DNA of 64,000 nucleotides from Scolanthus callimorphus (GCA_033964015.1 CM066913.1:24330790-24394789), one strand, 5' to 3'. Positions 42,597 through 55,831 are shown, counted from the stretch's first letter. Made by a program: numbers and translations. The notes: generated by a model not told the origin, from the letters alone.

Positions 42597-43584
42597 TTTA
42601 TTATATGGCAACGATAGTACGCGCGCTCTGATTGGCTGTTTCGAGGTCAAGAAAATCCCGGCATGACCTCTCAGAAATCCCGTAATGACCTCGCAGTTCA
42701 CGACTCGCAAAAATTCGAATCTCCTTCAAATAAAAGTAAAAAAAAAAAAAAAATTCAGGGAAATTCACAACAAAGTATACTTGACACAGTATTTGTCTCC
42801 TGTAATACAAATCTTAAACATGTGACAAGAGGAAAATAAAGGCCTGAATATCAGAAATGACCTGTTTACAAAAGGCAAAGCAGAGCCAAAAGTTACTCTA
42901 AGCTATGAATTCGGGTCTATCCGGAGAAAATGAAAACTACAGGGAGCCTAATAGCAGCAAAAGGTAAAAGCTACATATAAAGTCAAAATTTATTAAGAAT
43001 TCAAGAAACTTGGAAGTTAAAAATAATAACAGCAAGCGAGTTCAAACTTTGTGCTTACCGATAACTGATGTCGTTGATCTCTTTCACCATCTCGTTGAGT
43101 AGAATTCATTTTTACTTGAGATCCGCTTTTGCACAAAACCCATTCCTCAATATACAGTCGGCTAAATAACCATTGCAATTTCTGTTATTATCAATGCTGT
43201 TGAATCCAGTTCTGGCTCCCTGTAGCTCCCTGTTTAGTGTAGATCTGAAAATGCGTTTTCGAAGAACACGTTTGCAGCTTTCCAGCTTTTGCGAAACTAA
43301 AGGTGTTTTTCTTGAAAGCGTCACAAGCTCAAGTTTAAGTTTGAAATTGTTCAAGTGAAGCATGTTCGCAAAAATATCTGTAATAGAATTGATTCCGAAG
43401 TATTTTGACATCCATACTAGTAAGAGATTGATCACTTTTGAGCAAATGTGGCATGGTTTTCAAACACGGGTTTCGTGTCGAGCGAGTCGATGCGGGCGCG
43501 TTTTTTTTTAGTTACTTCGGCGGGAAAATGAACGAGGCGACTTCCGGTTCGTAAAAAGTTTCGAGAAAAGTGCCATATAATAAA
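42597..43584. repeat. Element with 14-bp inverted ends in ELOF1 intron 1
   Basis: TTTATTATATGGCA at 42597 is mirrored by TGCCATATAATAAA at 43571-43584. About 990 bp without a recognised gene. The next hairpin (43588-43730) begins three bases later. Confidence 0.6.
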
Positions 43585-43587
43585 CAA

Positions 43588-43730
43588 CTTACTAACCTCT
43601 GCCGTTCGGTCATTATGGGAAATATCAAACCTCAGCTTTGGTGCATCAACCTCGCCGAAGACGGCTCGGTTGATACACCAAAGCTTCGGTTTGATATTTC
43701 CCGTAATGACCTCACCATCGGTTAGTAAGT
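43588..43730. repeat. Hairpin element, about 143 bp
   Basis: ACTTACTAACC...GGTTAGTAAGT ends, with long arms (GGGAAATATCAAACC against GGTTTGATATTTCCC, and TTGGTGCATCAACC against GGTTGATACACCAA) around TCGCCGAAGACGGC. Confidence 0.9.
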
Positions 43731-44256
43731 AGTAAGTATTCGCTCATATTATCGGCCACGAAAGGTTTCGCGCTGAAATGAAATACTTTAGAAAATGATT
43801 TTTTCCGAAATACCGCTACTTGTTTATAATATGGACATTGTACTTCTTATTTTTAAAGAAATTCTTACCTGATCATCATAGGAATCCTAGAAAATAGCCA
43901 TTTAAAATAATTGGTCGTGAGTACATTTTATCGACCACCAAAGGGCTGTTCCATTTTATATCCACTACCGTATTTACCCGTTTATAAGACGCACGCGTAT
44001 ATAAGACGCACCTTCAATTTTAAGGTCATTTTGGCAAAAAAATATATTTCTAAAGCACTTCCATAAAGAAATCCCATGAGTTGCAGTAAGTGAAAAATGA
44101 CAATAAAACATGAGGGCAATTAAATGTTTTATGTAAGCTTACTTGCCATTAAAAGATGAGTAAAATATTCCGACAGTCTCTTCATTTTATTTGTTTGTTT
44201 GAGATAAATATTGTGCTACACATGACTCATGCAAAATAGTTGCATTGTATGCATTG

Positions 44257-44441
44257 TAACCTTCTAGCAGGCGTTTAGAGGCTGATTTTATTGCAAAAAT
44301 CCTGGAGTTCGTAGTCGCGAGTGCTGACGAGCACCATCTTGGATTTTTGTATGTGCGTCCTGGGCTGAGTGACAAAATCCAAACCACAAACTCCGAGATT
44401 TTTGCAATAAAAACAGCCTCCAATGCCTGCTGGCAGGTTAC
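44257..44441. repeat. Foldback element with ~55-bp inverted ends
   Basis: GTAACCTTCTAGCAGGCG and GATTTTATTGCAAAAATC at the left, mirrored by GATTTTTGCAATAAAAAC and GCCTGCTGGCAGGTTAC at the right. Confidence 0.9.
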
Positions 44442-44879
44442 AAGGATCGAAATCCTAGCTTTATTATTGGCAACCAAACCACACAACCATGAATCAGCCA
44501 ATTTGTAAAGGATCTTTTGTATTGTTATTATGCAAATTCCCAAAAGCGATGTTCTGTGTATAGGGTAACAACACGAATGAAGGAAGGTTCTAGCAAATTT
44601 TCACTGCATTTGGGCAAATGTTGGAAAGGTGAACATGCGGCGAAAATGAAGCCATGACTTCAATGAAGAGTTGAAGGGGTGATTTCATTAGTTTTTTTAA
44701 CGTTTTCATGATGAATACCGTATGTTACTTTTCCGGCATCAACTCAGCTCGGTGGAAAATGACTTCTCCTTATTCTTTCTTGTTATGCCAAAGAAAATAA
44801 ATATTTTTCAAAAGTGGCGGATATTTTTACTGTACGTTTTTATGATTTTACATATCTTGCAATAACTTGTATTTTTCAT

Positions 44880-45020
44880 AGGAACTTTAATCTAGGCCAT
44901 GTTATCACCAATTGTAAATATCTTATCAGTTATTCCATTTTAAACTATATTGTTATGATATATCATTGTAAAGCGCCACTGAATTTTTAGTAGAAGTGGC
45001 GCTATATAAATTTATTATTT
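44880..45020 (+). repeat. LINE/SINE-type 3' tail with GCGC hairpin, second copy
   Basis: Same family as 5480-5641: TTATTCCATT, AAACTATATTGT, then TTGTAAAGCGCC...GGCGCTATATAAA and an AT-rich tail. The loop sequences differ, but compensating changes keep the stem (GCGCCACT / AGTGGCGC against GCGCCTT / AAGGCGC). Confidence 0.65.
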
Positions 45021-46057
45021 TTATATATTATCAGTGGCTGATTATCAGTGGCTGATAATATGGTCTAATACAGTACCTTAATATTAGCTTGATACTTTTT
45101 CAAAATACACATTCCATTGGCATTTGTTCAGCTCGGGTTGTTTTTTAATTCTTATTGATGTCACTATTTAACCATTATTATGTGAGATTGCTCAAAATAC
45201 CGTATCATCTGATACTTACTGTATGTAGCCAAAGGGTCGCAGCTCCCATTTTTACTTGGGCCTCCCCTGGCTGAGGTTAGGATTCCAGCTTTTTTTCAGT
45301 CCCAGATGCGGGTTCAAGTGGCAGGTTCAAGTATGAAAATGATCGTCTCAAAACGTAACTTCTTTTAAAACTGAAATGCCTTGTTCAAAACAACTGTAGT
45401 TCTATTCAACTTGATCCTTGGGTCACTAGTATTCCATTACAGTTTTTTGTTCCTTGGCTGACATGAGCCGTTCTGCTTTCAGTGAAAATATCCTTCGAGT
45501 ATTTCCCATTGACTCAGAGCGATCAATACAAGGTTGCAAATTCTTGCTTAGAAATGAGCTTTTTCTTAGAATTAATGAATCATCGACTAAATATTTTCAT
45601 AAGGAAAAAGGAGCAAACAATGTTTTTGAAAGTGATACTGCGTTTGAATCCTTTAAAACCATATTTTATCCTACTGATTTGGTGTATACTAGAACGACGG
45701 TATCCCCCTCAGGGTCGGTGCCTAGCAGTGGATATAGGTATACCTCAACGCTTTTGCGTCTCTGTATGTATCCACCACTATTCACCCCCCCTTTGGGGGA
45801 TAGCTGTTGTTCAGACTTTATCATTGTTGTTAATTATCTATTAGCTTAAAAAATAGATAAATTAATGTTTCCGTTTCTTTGTTTATCACCATCTTGAATG
45901 TGCAAGCATCCAAACAAGCAAAAATCAAGGAAAAATTACTACGGTACCATATAGCGATTTTTTATATCCTGCAAAGTTAGAATCTCATACAAGAAAAAAA
46001 CTCATTTGTGCTCTGTCTTGTAGCACTGCTAACTCTTGGTCGATGAGATAGTATGGG

Positions 46058-46353
46058 TTACAGCTAAAGTCATTGCATCACGACCCAAGTTTTTAAAACA
46101 TCGATTTGTTTTTAGCTTTGCTGTTCTGCCAATCAAATCAGAGTCTTGCACTGTTTAGCCTTAGTGCAGTCATCTGTCGTTTGGTCGCAATTTTAGTTCT
46201 GAAGAGGGAAGCCATTTTGCTGCATTAAGCAAAACAAAGCAAGAGTTTCATCGGCTCAGATAGTTTGATTGGCAGAACAGTAAAGTCAAAAAATCAAAAC
46301 AACATTTGATGGTTTTGCAAACGTGGATTGCGATGCAACGGTTTTAGCTGTAA
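46058..46353. repeat. Foldback element, 296 bp, ~85-bp TIRs
   Basis: TTACAGCTAAA...GCTGTTCTGCCAATCAAA at the left is mirrored by TTTGATTGGCAGAACAG...TTTTAGCTGTAA at the right. Confidence 0.9.
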
Positions 46354-47129
46354 AATTGAATCACCAATGTTCCATATAAGAACTAGGCAAGCCAACAGCC
46401 AAGCAAGCTGGAATGCAATTTATTTCTATTGAAAATATAGGCAATTCCATTGGCTTAGACATTAAAATCAGTAAAATCATTACCGGTATGCTAGAAAAGC
46501 TTGTCTGAGGATTTATTTTTGGGAGATTATCGACATCTGGTACTTACAAACAGGATATACAATTTTAAAAGACTTTGTATGTGGGGAACCTATGTAGCGT
46601 AAAGTGCTGATTGGTCTAGAAACGTTTTGTTGCCATATTTTCTCAAAGCAAGTAGAAATCTATCAATTTTTCACTTTTATTATGTTACTAGCATAGGCAG
46701 CGGATCTAGGGGGGGGAGGCAGGGGGTGCTCGAGCACCCCCACTTTTTTCACTGGGCGGGCTGAGCACCCCGACTTGCACGTAAAGGAGAAAAGGAACAG
46801 AAGAACAGAAGGGTGTCCTTTTTGTTTCTGTTTTGACATTAGGCTCAGAGAACGTAGATTATATTGTGACATATTTCATCTGAAATGTATATGAGGTAAA
46901 AACATGACAAAACGAAATTACATTTTCTTGCCTCTTCGGCACCCCCACTTTGAGAGTGCTCTGCCGCCCCTGACTAGCCATGATAATTTTCTGTTGTAAA
47001 AAAAATAGGACATATCCCACGTGGGGAACCTTCAAAGCCGTAGAACAATGGAGGTTTGCCTAGTTCTTGCATGGATAATTACTTAAGCTATTGAATCTCA
47101 TACTTTGTATGTTGTTTTCTTCATTTCAG

Positions 47130-47200
47130 AGATAGAGTAAAGAACATGGGATACATATCATGTCGTGTTTGCTTAGAGACATACCAAAGTGTTATAACCT
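47130..47200 (+). CDS. ELOF1: ELOF1, exon 2
   Basis: 71 nt after a TTCATTTCAG acceptor. The first base completes the Leu codon begun in exon 1. The exon then encodes DRVKNMGYISCRVCLETYQ and SVIT, including the second zinc-ribbon cysteine pair (SCRVC). It ends at phase 1 before GTATCC, a weaker but acceptable donor. The DRVKNMG stretch replaces D-K-E-R-N-T-G of vertebrate ELOF1, a variable loop between the cysteine pairs. Confidence 0.95.
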
Positions 47201-49187
47201 GTATCCTTATCTACTGTATTGCTACATATTGGTGGTTTTCACGTGACGTCATCAAAATGCTAACTTCTAAACTAAAACCTCTACGGAGATCTACTTTCAC
47301 TTATGATTATAACTCTACTGAAAGAGTTATCACGCCAATTTTGGCACCTCCTGCCATGTAGATAGTTCCGGAGATATCGCTGAAGCCATTCATGTCACGC
47401 AGCACCAGTCACATATTTTGAAGTGCCGTATTTCACTCAATTTGCTTAGCCGCCATGTTTGTGCTCATCTGCTTGGGCACCAACATGGCGGCTCCATGCA
47501 TTTACTGTACAAAATTGCGCGAATTCATTTCATATATTTCGCTTTACCCAGAAAACATAATTTTGTGTTCTCTTTACAGTTCTTTTGAGTATACAGCGTT
47601 TCAAAGTATATTTGGGGAGGTAATTTAGTCACGCGATGACTTAAAACCAAGATTTATTTGAGAATTGTGCATGCGGTAGGTACCGTACCGCCCTCGAGTA
47701 ACGTAACATCGACTCGCGAGTCGCGAGTCTATTTTTAGCGGAGCTCCTTTGCGGCCGAAGGCGGCAGAGCGGAGCACCATACCTAAGAAAAAAGCGTCCA
47801 AATGATCGCAAATATAGCGCATGTATGATATCACCACAGGGTACCCAAAGCATCACAGGTTGCAAAGGGATGCGAGTGAATTTTCGACGTCGAGGCATTT
47901 TCCCGCCATTTTCCCGTGATTTCTGTGAAGCCCTACGTCACAACTTGGCGTGACGTCACAACATGGCGCGACAGGGGGAGGGGTGGATGGCACACGCTCA
48001 TGACGTCGCAACATGGCGGTATGGCAGTGAGGGGGGAGAGGTGGGTAGTCGGGGGGGGGGATGCTGCTCACGTGACAGACTACAGGAAACCCAAACATGA
48101 CGAATCTTTTGATAAAAAGTATCGACTGTACGCGACTACAGAACTGTGCTACGCAAATGATAATTTGTTTACAAAAAGCCAGGGAGTACAAGACAATGTC
48201 TGAGCCGTGTCTGAAGAAATCAGAAGAGTGTCTTCCTATCATCTAGAAGTCCAACCAAGATTTTAGCGCCGAGTAGAATTGCAATATGGCTGTGCATTTC
48301 CTTGCGAAGTCATTCTTCATCTTCTCTCCATTTCTTTCACAAAGCCGAGGCGTTTTAATAACTGGGCAGTGACTTTTTGAAGAGTGAAATTAACTGGGAG
48401 AAGCCCTTATTTCCACTAACGGCAGAAGCCGTGAAGGGACGGTTTTATTTGTAGAAATAAGCAACACAAGTCGGGTCTTTAATGGCGGTCGAGCAATTCG
48501 TGGTGCAAAATTCCTGGATAAAGCAGTGTTTATTGGGAGATGGCAAGACATTCACAGTTCCGAGGTTGTTTCTATACATGGGAGAAAAAAACTACTCGGG
48601 ATGAAGGTAGGAGCTAAAAGTTTAGTATACTGTGTTAGTAAACATCAAGCATTTAATTATAACCTTTGAATCCTACCTAGCTAGAAGGGCGGCTAGAACA
48701 AAGCCGGCGTGACATTGAAACGTGAACTTGTTTTAGCTTCAAAATAAAATATGCATTTGAGTTAATATGCGACCCCGAAAATCTCTAGAATTCCTTTAAC
48801 TTTCTAATAAGGCTAACTATTGCTTGAGCCGTGTGTGTTGAGAAAAACATTAGGTTTCTGCACGCTCAGTGGCATTTCTCGAAATCAAAACAAGAACCAC
48901 GAGGTAGCTAAAGAAAAGTGAGTTAAACAAACGCCTGTCACATTACATAAAGACTAACATATTATCATTATTCTGATTCACAGATAAATAAGAACGCTGA
49001 AAAACGTACAGTATTGTATCGAGCGGCACACAAGAAAATCTCTGATCCCTGCTGATCCCTGCTGTACATTTGGCTGGCAGTCAAAACTACTTTACTCGAG
49101 AAGATGGTGATGGAGCCATGTTCTCTTTTGCTGCCTTGGATCCTCGGCAACAGGACAATGACTTATGGTACTGAAGTTGTTACTTTA

Positions 49188-49614
49188 GCCTAGTTTCCAT
49201 ATAGTCTTATCTGTCTCATCTGTCGTATCTGTCTCATCAGTCGACCGTGAAAAAATGAAAATTGGAATTCTCTATTTCATACCTCTTATTTCATAGTGTA
49301 CTACTCTGTTGCTGTTGTTGTTATTGTTTATTTATTTCTTTATTGTTAGTTAATTAGTCTCCTTTGTTTGTCTCTCCCTTAACTATAACTCCTATGAATT
49401 GTACATGACTATTATCTGCTTGACCACTGTTACCTAACTCGATTAGCTCTGCTTTTTATTAGGTAACTGTGATCCTCTAATTACTTTAATTCATAACTTT
49501 TCTTGTACTGTATCCTGTTACTACAGAGGGCATTAAAGTATTGTTGTTGTTGTTGTTTCACGGTTGACTGATGAGACGTCAGATACGACAGATAAGACTT
49601 TATGGAAACTAGGC
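49188..49614. repeat. Foldback element (~62-bp TIRs) enclosing a CR1-like 3' tail
   Basis: GCCTAGTTTCCATATAGTCT...ATCAGTCGACCGTGAAA at the left is mirrored by TTTCACGGTTGACTGAT...GGAAACTAGGC at the right, flanked by TTTA and TTAA. The interior contains CTCGATTAGCTCTGCT and a TTGTTGTTGTTG tail, the same 3' end as the CR1-like LINE at 8417. Confidence 0.85.
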
Positions 49615-50890
49615 TTAAGGGTTTCTTGTGCACAGCAGAAGTTATTGAATTGGCACTGTCTACTATTTAGAGTGAATACATAAAACCTTATGATAATATG
49701 CTAGTTAGCTTCTTATTAAAAGATACCAGTAAGAACAATAGGAAAAAAACAAAAATACAAACGTTTTTAGTATCATCCTTCATTAGCCTTGATGCATAAT
49801 GTATGTCGAGACAGGTGGAATGAGGCGAGGCCGTAGGCCTAGCCTCATTACATCCTAGTGTGTGTGATATGTATGTGCCCTCTGATTGTTTTTTCTTGGT
49901 GATAACCCATGTGTATGTTTGCATTTCACTGTGCAAAACAGTTAGGGACTGGTCATACATTAGAGGGGGGGGGAGGGATGGTGCAAATGATAAAGGGAGG
50001 GTCATTATTTTTTACGCAAATGTTGTGAGGGTAATACAGGGCCATAGTGATTATAGGGTCAGGGAGGCCTGTGCCCCCACAGTTTTTCCCCAGTAAGTTC
50101 CCCAAACATGCAGTAATTTCACATGCTGGGCTCTAAATTTCCAGCGCGCATCGTGCGCAAGAGAGTTTAAACTTTCCCTAAAAGCTGACTTAAGTTGTTT
50201 ATATGTTGTCTCCCCCCCACTGCTAGTTTTTTAGTGTTTGGAGACTAATGCTACAGCTGAACTACACTGAACTTGGCAAGATAGTTATTATCTGGGATTT
50301 TAGCAACATAATGTACAGATCTATGTTAAACATAAATACACACATAAGAGAAGTAATTATTAAATTCTGACTCCACCATATTTTCAACTGTACAAGATAC
50401 TCTAATAGTATCACTCTGCCCTACTTTATCTATCCAAAAAATATTGGTCAGAATTTTAAAATTATCTGGTGTGTATTTATTATTAATTGAGAAATAGTCT
50501 GTTGAAGTTTAGGATATTTGTGAGTATTTTATGTAAAACATACGTACAGATGAAGTAACTTTCGGATTCTTTTTCCCTAAACAAAAGACATAATCAAATC
50601 TTGCACTGCTATTATTACATGAAAATGGATTTTAGAAAGTAATAAAAATGTCTTTTTAGCAATATCTAGATCCAGTGAATGATGGGGGAGGGTCACCATT
50701 AATTATGTCACCACATTTTGGAGGGCCAACATTTTTCCTGCATCTTGTCAGGGGAGGGTTTCCAAAAAACATGTAGACCAAAATCAAAATGCACCAGCCC
50801 TTCCCCCTCTAATTTATGACCACTCCCTTAGTTGTAATTGCACAGTGCACCACACAGTTTGGTTTAGACATAGCTTTTCATATCCTTGTT

Positions 50891-51422
50891 CCAGGGTGAA
50901 GTTTTCCGTGTTTTCGAACCAAGTTTGAAGTCGCATTTGGGTTATATTTCAATGGTAGTTTGTTTATACTTGCTGCAGGTCGACCTCATAGGATGCTCTG
51001 TTTCTTGCTGAAACTTTGGGACACTGACTAGGATTCTCAGTTCTATCAATCAAAGGCGGACCTTCAGGGCCTCCTATCATTGGATGATGAATTTAGCGCC
51101 TTCTCATTGGCAGCAGGATTAGTACCGGAACAAGATCGTGCCAATCATCTCCCCTTGAATAATACAATGTCATTCCGGAACTAAACCTGCTGCCAATGAG
51201 AAGGCGCCAAATGCGTCATCCAATGATAGGAGGCCCCCGAAGCCCCACCTTTGGGACTGACGTTTTTGATTGATAGAACTGAGAATCCTAGTGAGTGTCC
51301 CCAGGTGAAGTTTCAACAAGAAACAGAGCAAGACTAGAATCACTGAGGCAAAACGAACTACCATTGAAGTCACCCAAATACGACTTCAACTTGGTTCGAA
51401 AACACGGAAACTTCACCCTGGG
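50891..51422. repeat. Foldback element, 532 bp, ~240-bp arms
   Basis: CCAGGGTGAAGTTTTCCGTG...CCTCCTATCATTGGATGA...AGGCGCC-type arm at the left, mirrored from 51180 to CTTCACCCTGG at 51422. About 90% similar arms by eye, with a short ~50-bp centre. Confidence 0.92.
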
Positions 51423-53285
51423 ACCAGGGTAAGCTTTTCATGACTATTTGTGCAATTAAAAATGGTATAACTTTCATTGAGTTGGTGTGATACAAAATCA
51501 TGTAGCACCCCTATTAGTGATATACCCATGGGAATTGATTTTGTTTTGATTAATTGCTCTAGATTTCCATGAACTGATGGAAGATTTCTCATATGAAACT
51601 CCATCTTCATAATCCAAAAACTTATTGTTATGTGTAATGCATGGTACATAGACATAGATAGTACTGACTGTGTGTGGTTCCAAAAAATATCCTCCACGGA
51701 AGGGATTGGAAACGCCAGAGTTGTTGGGGGATCAACTATCCTGACTTTTTCCATACAAATACTGTATTTTTTGGGGGGAGGGAGGGAGGGGTACTTTTCA
51801 ACACCATTCCATGGGAGGGGATGGATATTTTCTGGAAGGTCCACACAATGCCAGATTATCAAATACTCATCTCCCATGGTGGGTTTTGCACACATGGAAG
51901 GTAGCTTTTTTTATTTCAAGGGGGTGGGGAGAGGACTGGGGAATTTCAGCACTGTTTTCAATAAAGTGTTGGCCCTCCCTTGCATTTTTAGGGAAAACGT
52001 CTTGCCCCCCATCTGCAGGGGTCTAGGAAAGGTGCAAACCTCCCCTCACCTTGGTATATGTTTTGTTCCAAGGCTTCTGAGAAGACTATGCATCATGAAA
52101 AAAGTGTATATATAAAATACTAGTTTAAGTTATGAACTAGGAGGTATTAAATGGACAATTAATTAAATGGAAAGTAACATGTAAGAGAATGGTGTGCCCT
52201 CCCCTGAAAAAACTTTCATATAGGTATGGCCCTACCCTTGTGCCTCCCTTCCCCCACTCCCCACCACTAGAGAAAAAAAACGTTCCTTCCCTTACAATTG
52301 GAATTTGCAATAAATTTTACACAGAAATTCAGTCAAAATACCAAAATTGACAACCAACTACAGTATTCTGAATTTCTCTGCTTATTCATGTTGGGTATTT
52401 CTGGGGTGACACATTTTAATAAAAAATACACTGAACATGTAATAATATGGTACATGTATGGTATGTATATGTTGAAATATTAAAACAGCTCATGACAAAG
52501 AAAAGCTTTTCTCTTGATTTCACTGTTGCACCTTGTTAGAATTATTCATTATTCCATTGTGAGGGGCTAGTACCTAATTTTTTTTACCTTCTTTCCTGCT
52601 TATTTTCATCTGTACCTCTGTATACTGCACATATTTAGAGACATTTTTTCTGAAAAGATTATTATAGTGACAAACCATGTACACAACCGGGAGCTCCGCT
52701 TTTAGCCAGTGGCTAAATCTATATATTATACTCGAAAGACTCGAGGCTCGCGAGTCTGTTTTTAATGAGTAGCCTCATTAAACAAGTCACTCGAACGGCT
52801 CGAGGCACTCTTGACTCGCGAGTCTTTCGAGTCTACAAAATTGTTTAAAAAAGGTGAAGTTTTACACAGCCAGGAAGAGATAAGAACAAATGTGATAGGT
52901 ATTTAAAATCAAAGTTATTTGCTAGCGATGAAAAACTCAAGTGAATTCACAACAACAATCAAGTTATTCACTAAATAACTCATAAGTCTGAAAAAGCATC
53001 GCGGCAAACTAGAAATAAAGAAGTCATTGCGTGGTCCGGCGAGAAATTTTTAGCGCTGTCGAATATCTGCTACCGGTACAGGTTAAAAAATAACAAGCAA
53101 GCGATTTTAAACTTTTAGCTACCTTCTAGTAACGCTTCAGTAGTGAATTTTTTCGACACAAAGCAAAAAGTAACATTTGCTTCAGAAAATATTTGAGCGC
53201 TGTCAAATTCTCGTCAAATTAATTAGCACGCTGTAAAACTTGTCTCCCTACCGTCTGGGATTTTGTAAATAAAATTGCGACATGA

Positions 53286-53960
53286 CGGCGGCCTTTACAC
53301 TTGTTAAAAAGTTCGAACAAGAAGCCGAGTGATTGAGTACCGGGTTGAGTAAAACTCTCGCGCTTTTGCATTCCCCTATCGAGTTCGCATCAAAATAAAC
53401 ATCAGAAAGGCAAACTGCACAGCCTAGGCTTTAATTTGATATAAAGTTTTGTCTAGTTTCATAGAAAATTCATCTTGTAATTGCGAAATCCGACTTTGGC
53501 ATCACGGCGGCTTTTTACACATTTGTTGAGTTCGAACAAGAAGCCGAGTGATTGAGAGTAAAACTCTCGCGTTTTTCGTTCCGCTATCGAGTTCGCATCA
53601 GAATAAACATCAGAAACGCAAACTACCCGAAACTACACAACCTAGGCTTTAATTTGATATATGTTTTGTCTAGTTTAATAGAGAATTCATCTTGTTATTC
53701 CGAAATCCGACTTTGGCATCACGGCGGCTTTTACACTTTAGTTGAGTTCGAACAAGACAGACAAGAAGCCGAGTGATTGAGTAAAACTCTGCGCTTTTGC
53801 TTTCCCCTGTCAAGTTCGCATCACAATAAACATCAGAAACGCAAACTACACAACCTAGGCTTTGATTTGATATAAGTTTTGTCTATTTTCTTAGAGAATC
53901 CATCCTGTAATTGTAAAATCTGACTTCTGAACAAGAAGCCGAGTGATTGAAACAGATTGC
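53286..53960. repeat. Tandem repeat, ~219-bp unit, three copies plus partial
   Basis: GTTCGAACAAGAAGCCGAGTG recurs at about 53311, 53529 and 53747 (the last with a small insert). A partial GAACAAGAAGCCGAGTGATT lies at 53928. Each full unit also has ATCACGGCGGC, AGTTCGCATCA and ACCTAGGCTTTAATTTGAT. Confidence 0.92.
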
Positions 53961-55072
53961 GCTTTTGCAAACTGCACATGGCATCTTATAATTGCGAAAT
54001 AGCTGAAAAAGCGGGAAAAGGAGGTTTTTATTTGCTAATTTTCTTCATCTGCAAAAGCGTTGCGAGATGGCGCGCGCACTTGAATGGCTTCCAAATAAAA
54101 GTCCGTATCGTCCATCGGATTTTTGCTACTTCAATTTTAAGAATCACGAAAAACACCTGTACGATTTGTGTAACTTTATTCTCAGCAAGATATTCAGAGC
54201 TGACAACCATAAATATGCCCAGCATCGTGCTTGTTTTGAATGAAGCTATAATTGGCCTTTATCCGCCGCACAACAACGATTGAAAATCCTCCGTCTTCTT
54301 GTCAAACTGCCATATTTTTGAGAACAATTTCTTTCGCTATCTTATCTGTACCGGTATTTTTGTCTTTCGATCTTCCTGACTCGCGAGCCGCTCGCGAGTC
54401 TCAACCAGCCAGCTTTATGCAAACAAAGGAACCAGCCACTCGAAACGTTCGAGTGACTTATGAATATCATGAATATGCAGCCTGAAAATACTCGCGAGCC
54501 TCGAGTCTTTCGAGTATAAAAATAGACTCGAGACTCGCGAGTCGATGTTACGTTACTCGAGGGCGGTACGGTAGTTTGAAAATCCTGTCCCGGTCAGAGC
54601 GACCCGAGCTACGGTTTTTCAGCCCTATGGTTGTTTCGCAAAAATTCCCTATGTAATCGCAGCAGAATTTCAGCCCAGACTGGAAATCTGCGGCCACGCT
54701 ATCTCAGGGACGGCGGAACAGTTTTTAAATTGTGTGTGCGGGTTGTCTGTATATTGTAGACATAGACATAGATAATCTTTATTGTGACAGTACAACCCTA
54801 GGGCGCATGTGCCGTATATTGTATCTAGCGAAAAAATCAAAGGACATGCGCTTTAGTTGCAAGATGGCCTGAGATTTGAACCACATATAATGCAACAAAA
54901 ATTCAGCCCGGTCACCTAGTGGCTGGAATTCTCCATGTACATGTAATCCCCCCTAAGTCGCTGTGTTAGACTTTCCCATCCCATGACGATGAATCCTCAG
55001 TATTTTTTAATACAAATGCTAATTTTAATACAACTTGTGAGAAGTAGCAATTCTAAAAAGTAAAAATTTTAT

Positions 55073-55509
<437 letters not shown>

Positions 55510-55516
55510 TCATTAT

Positions 55517-55737
55517 GCCTGGTCCCCACTAGCAACATGACCACATGGCAACATAGCAACATGGCGACATAGCAACGTGCATAAAGGCACATCGTATATC
55601 ATGGTGTAACAATAGAACCTACTGTATAAACATGATGAACAAGTTGTCAAATGTATGTCTCCCGGCATGATGATGTTGTTAGTTGTTATGTTCCAATAAG
55701 GGATCACTTTTTATTATGTTACTAGTGTGAACCTGGC
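55517..55737. repeat. Short inverted-repeat element in the ELOF1 3' UTR
   Basis: GCCTGGTCCCCACTAGCAAC at the left is mirrored, with four mismatches, by ATGTTACTAGTGTGAACCTGGC at the right. The interior has a CAACATGGC / CAACATAG run. It starts eight bases after the stop codon, so it forms most of the untranslated tail. Confidence 0.65.
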
Positions 55738-55831
55738 TTTATTGGCAGCATGTGTCTGAACAGTGTAATACATCAAGTGGCTGTCAAGTACAACCAACAA
55801 GAAAACACAGATTGTAAATAGCCTGCAAAAA

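Larger units (their letters stand above)
42366..47129 (+). other. ELOF1 intron 1 (repeat-rich)
   Basis: Begins GTGAGT and ends TTCATTTCAG. It contains the foldback elements listed separately, a duplicated AATGCACAAAATAATAGCGT near 42408-42462, a partial CCGTATTTACCCGTTTATAA / ATATAAGACGCACC element at 43973-44015, a LINE-type tail at 44880-45020, and a G/C-rich element at about 46695-46975 with AGCACCCCCACTTT repeats. An open frame at 45454-45849 shows no family resemblance. Confidence 0.7.
47681..54573. mobile_element. 6.9-kb region bounded by inverted repeats rich in GACTCGCGAGTC
   Basis: TACCGTACCGCCCTCGAGTA at 47681, continuing ACGTAACATCGACTCGCGAG and CTATTTTTA, is mirrored at 54513-54573. 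A related inner arm (CTCGAAAGACTCGAGGCTCG, GGGAGCTCCGC) lies at 52690-52840. It mirrors AGCGGAGCTCC at 47736, so two or more copies of one repeat family may be nested here. No transposase and no clear target duplication are seen. Confidence 0.5.

Noticed and set aside
45454..45849. 131-codon frame in ELOF1 intron 1
   Set aside because: No recognisable domain, a second overlapping frame is equally open, and no splice or promoter support.
46696..46975. Foldback element with GGGGGTGCTCGAGCACCCCC
   Set aside because: Inverted ends are imperfect and the boundaries uncertain, so it is mentioned only within intron 1.
48470..48606. Stretch reading like an exon (FNGGRAIRGAKFLDKAVFIG...) before a GTAGG
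   Set aside because: Open for only about 45 codons, no family recognised, no matching partner exon; could be chance or a decayed gene fragment.
51775..51800. G-rich runs as a G-quadruplex promoter
   Set aside because: Intronic, isolated, and no gene nearby in the right orientation.
54760..54830. ATAATCTTTATTGTGACAGTACA as a LINE tail
   Set aside because: Too short, and no second copy in the window to support it.
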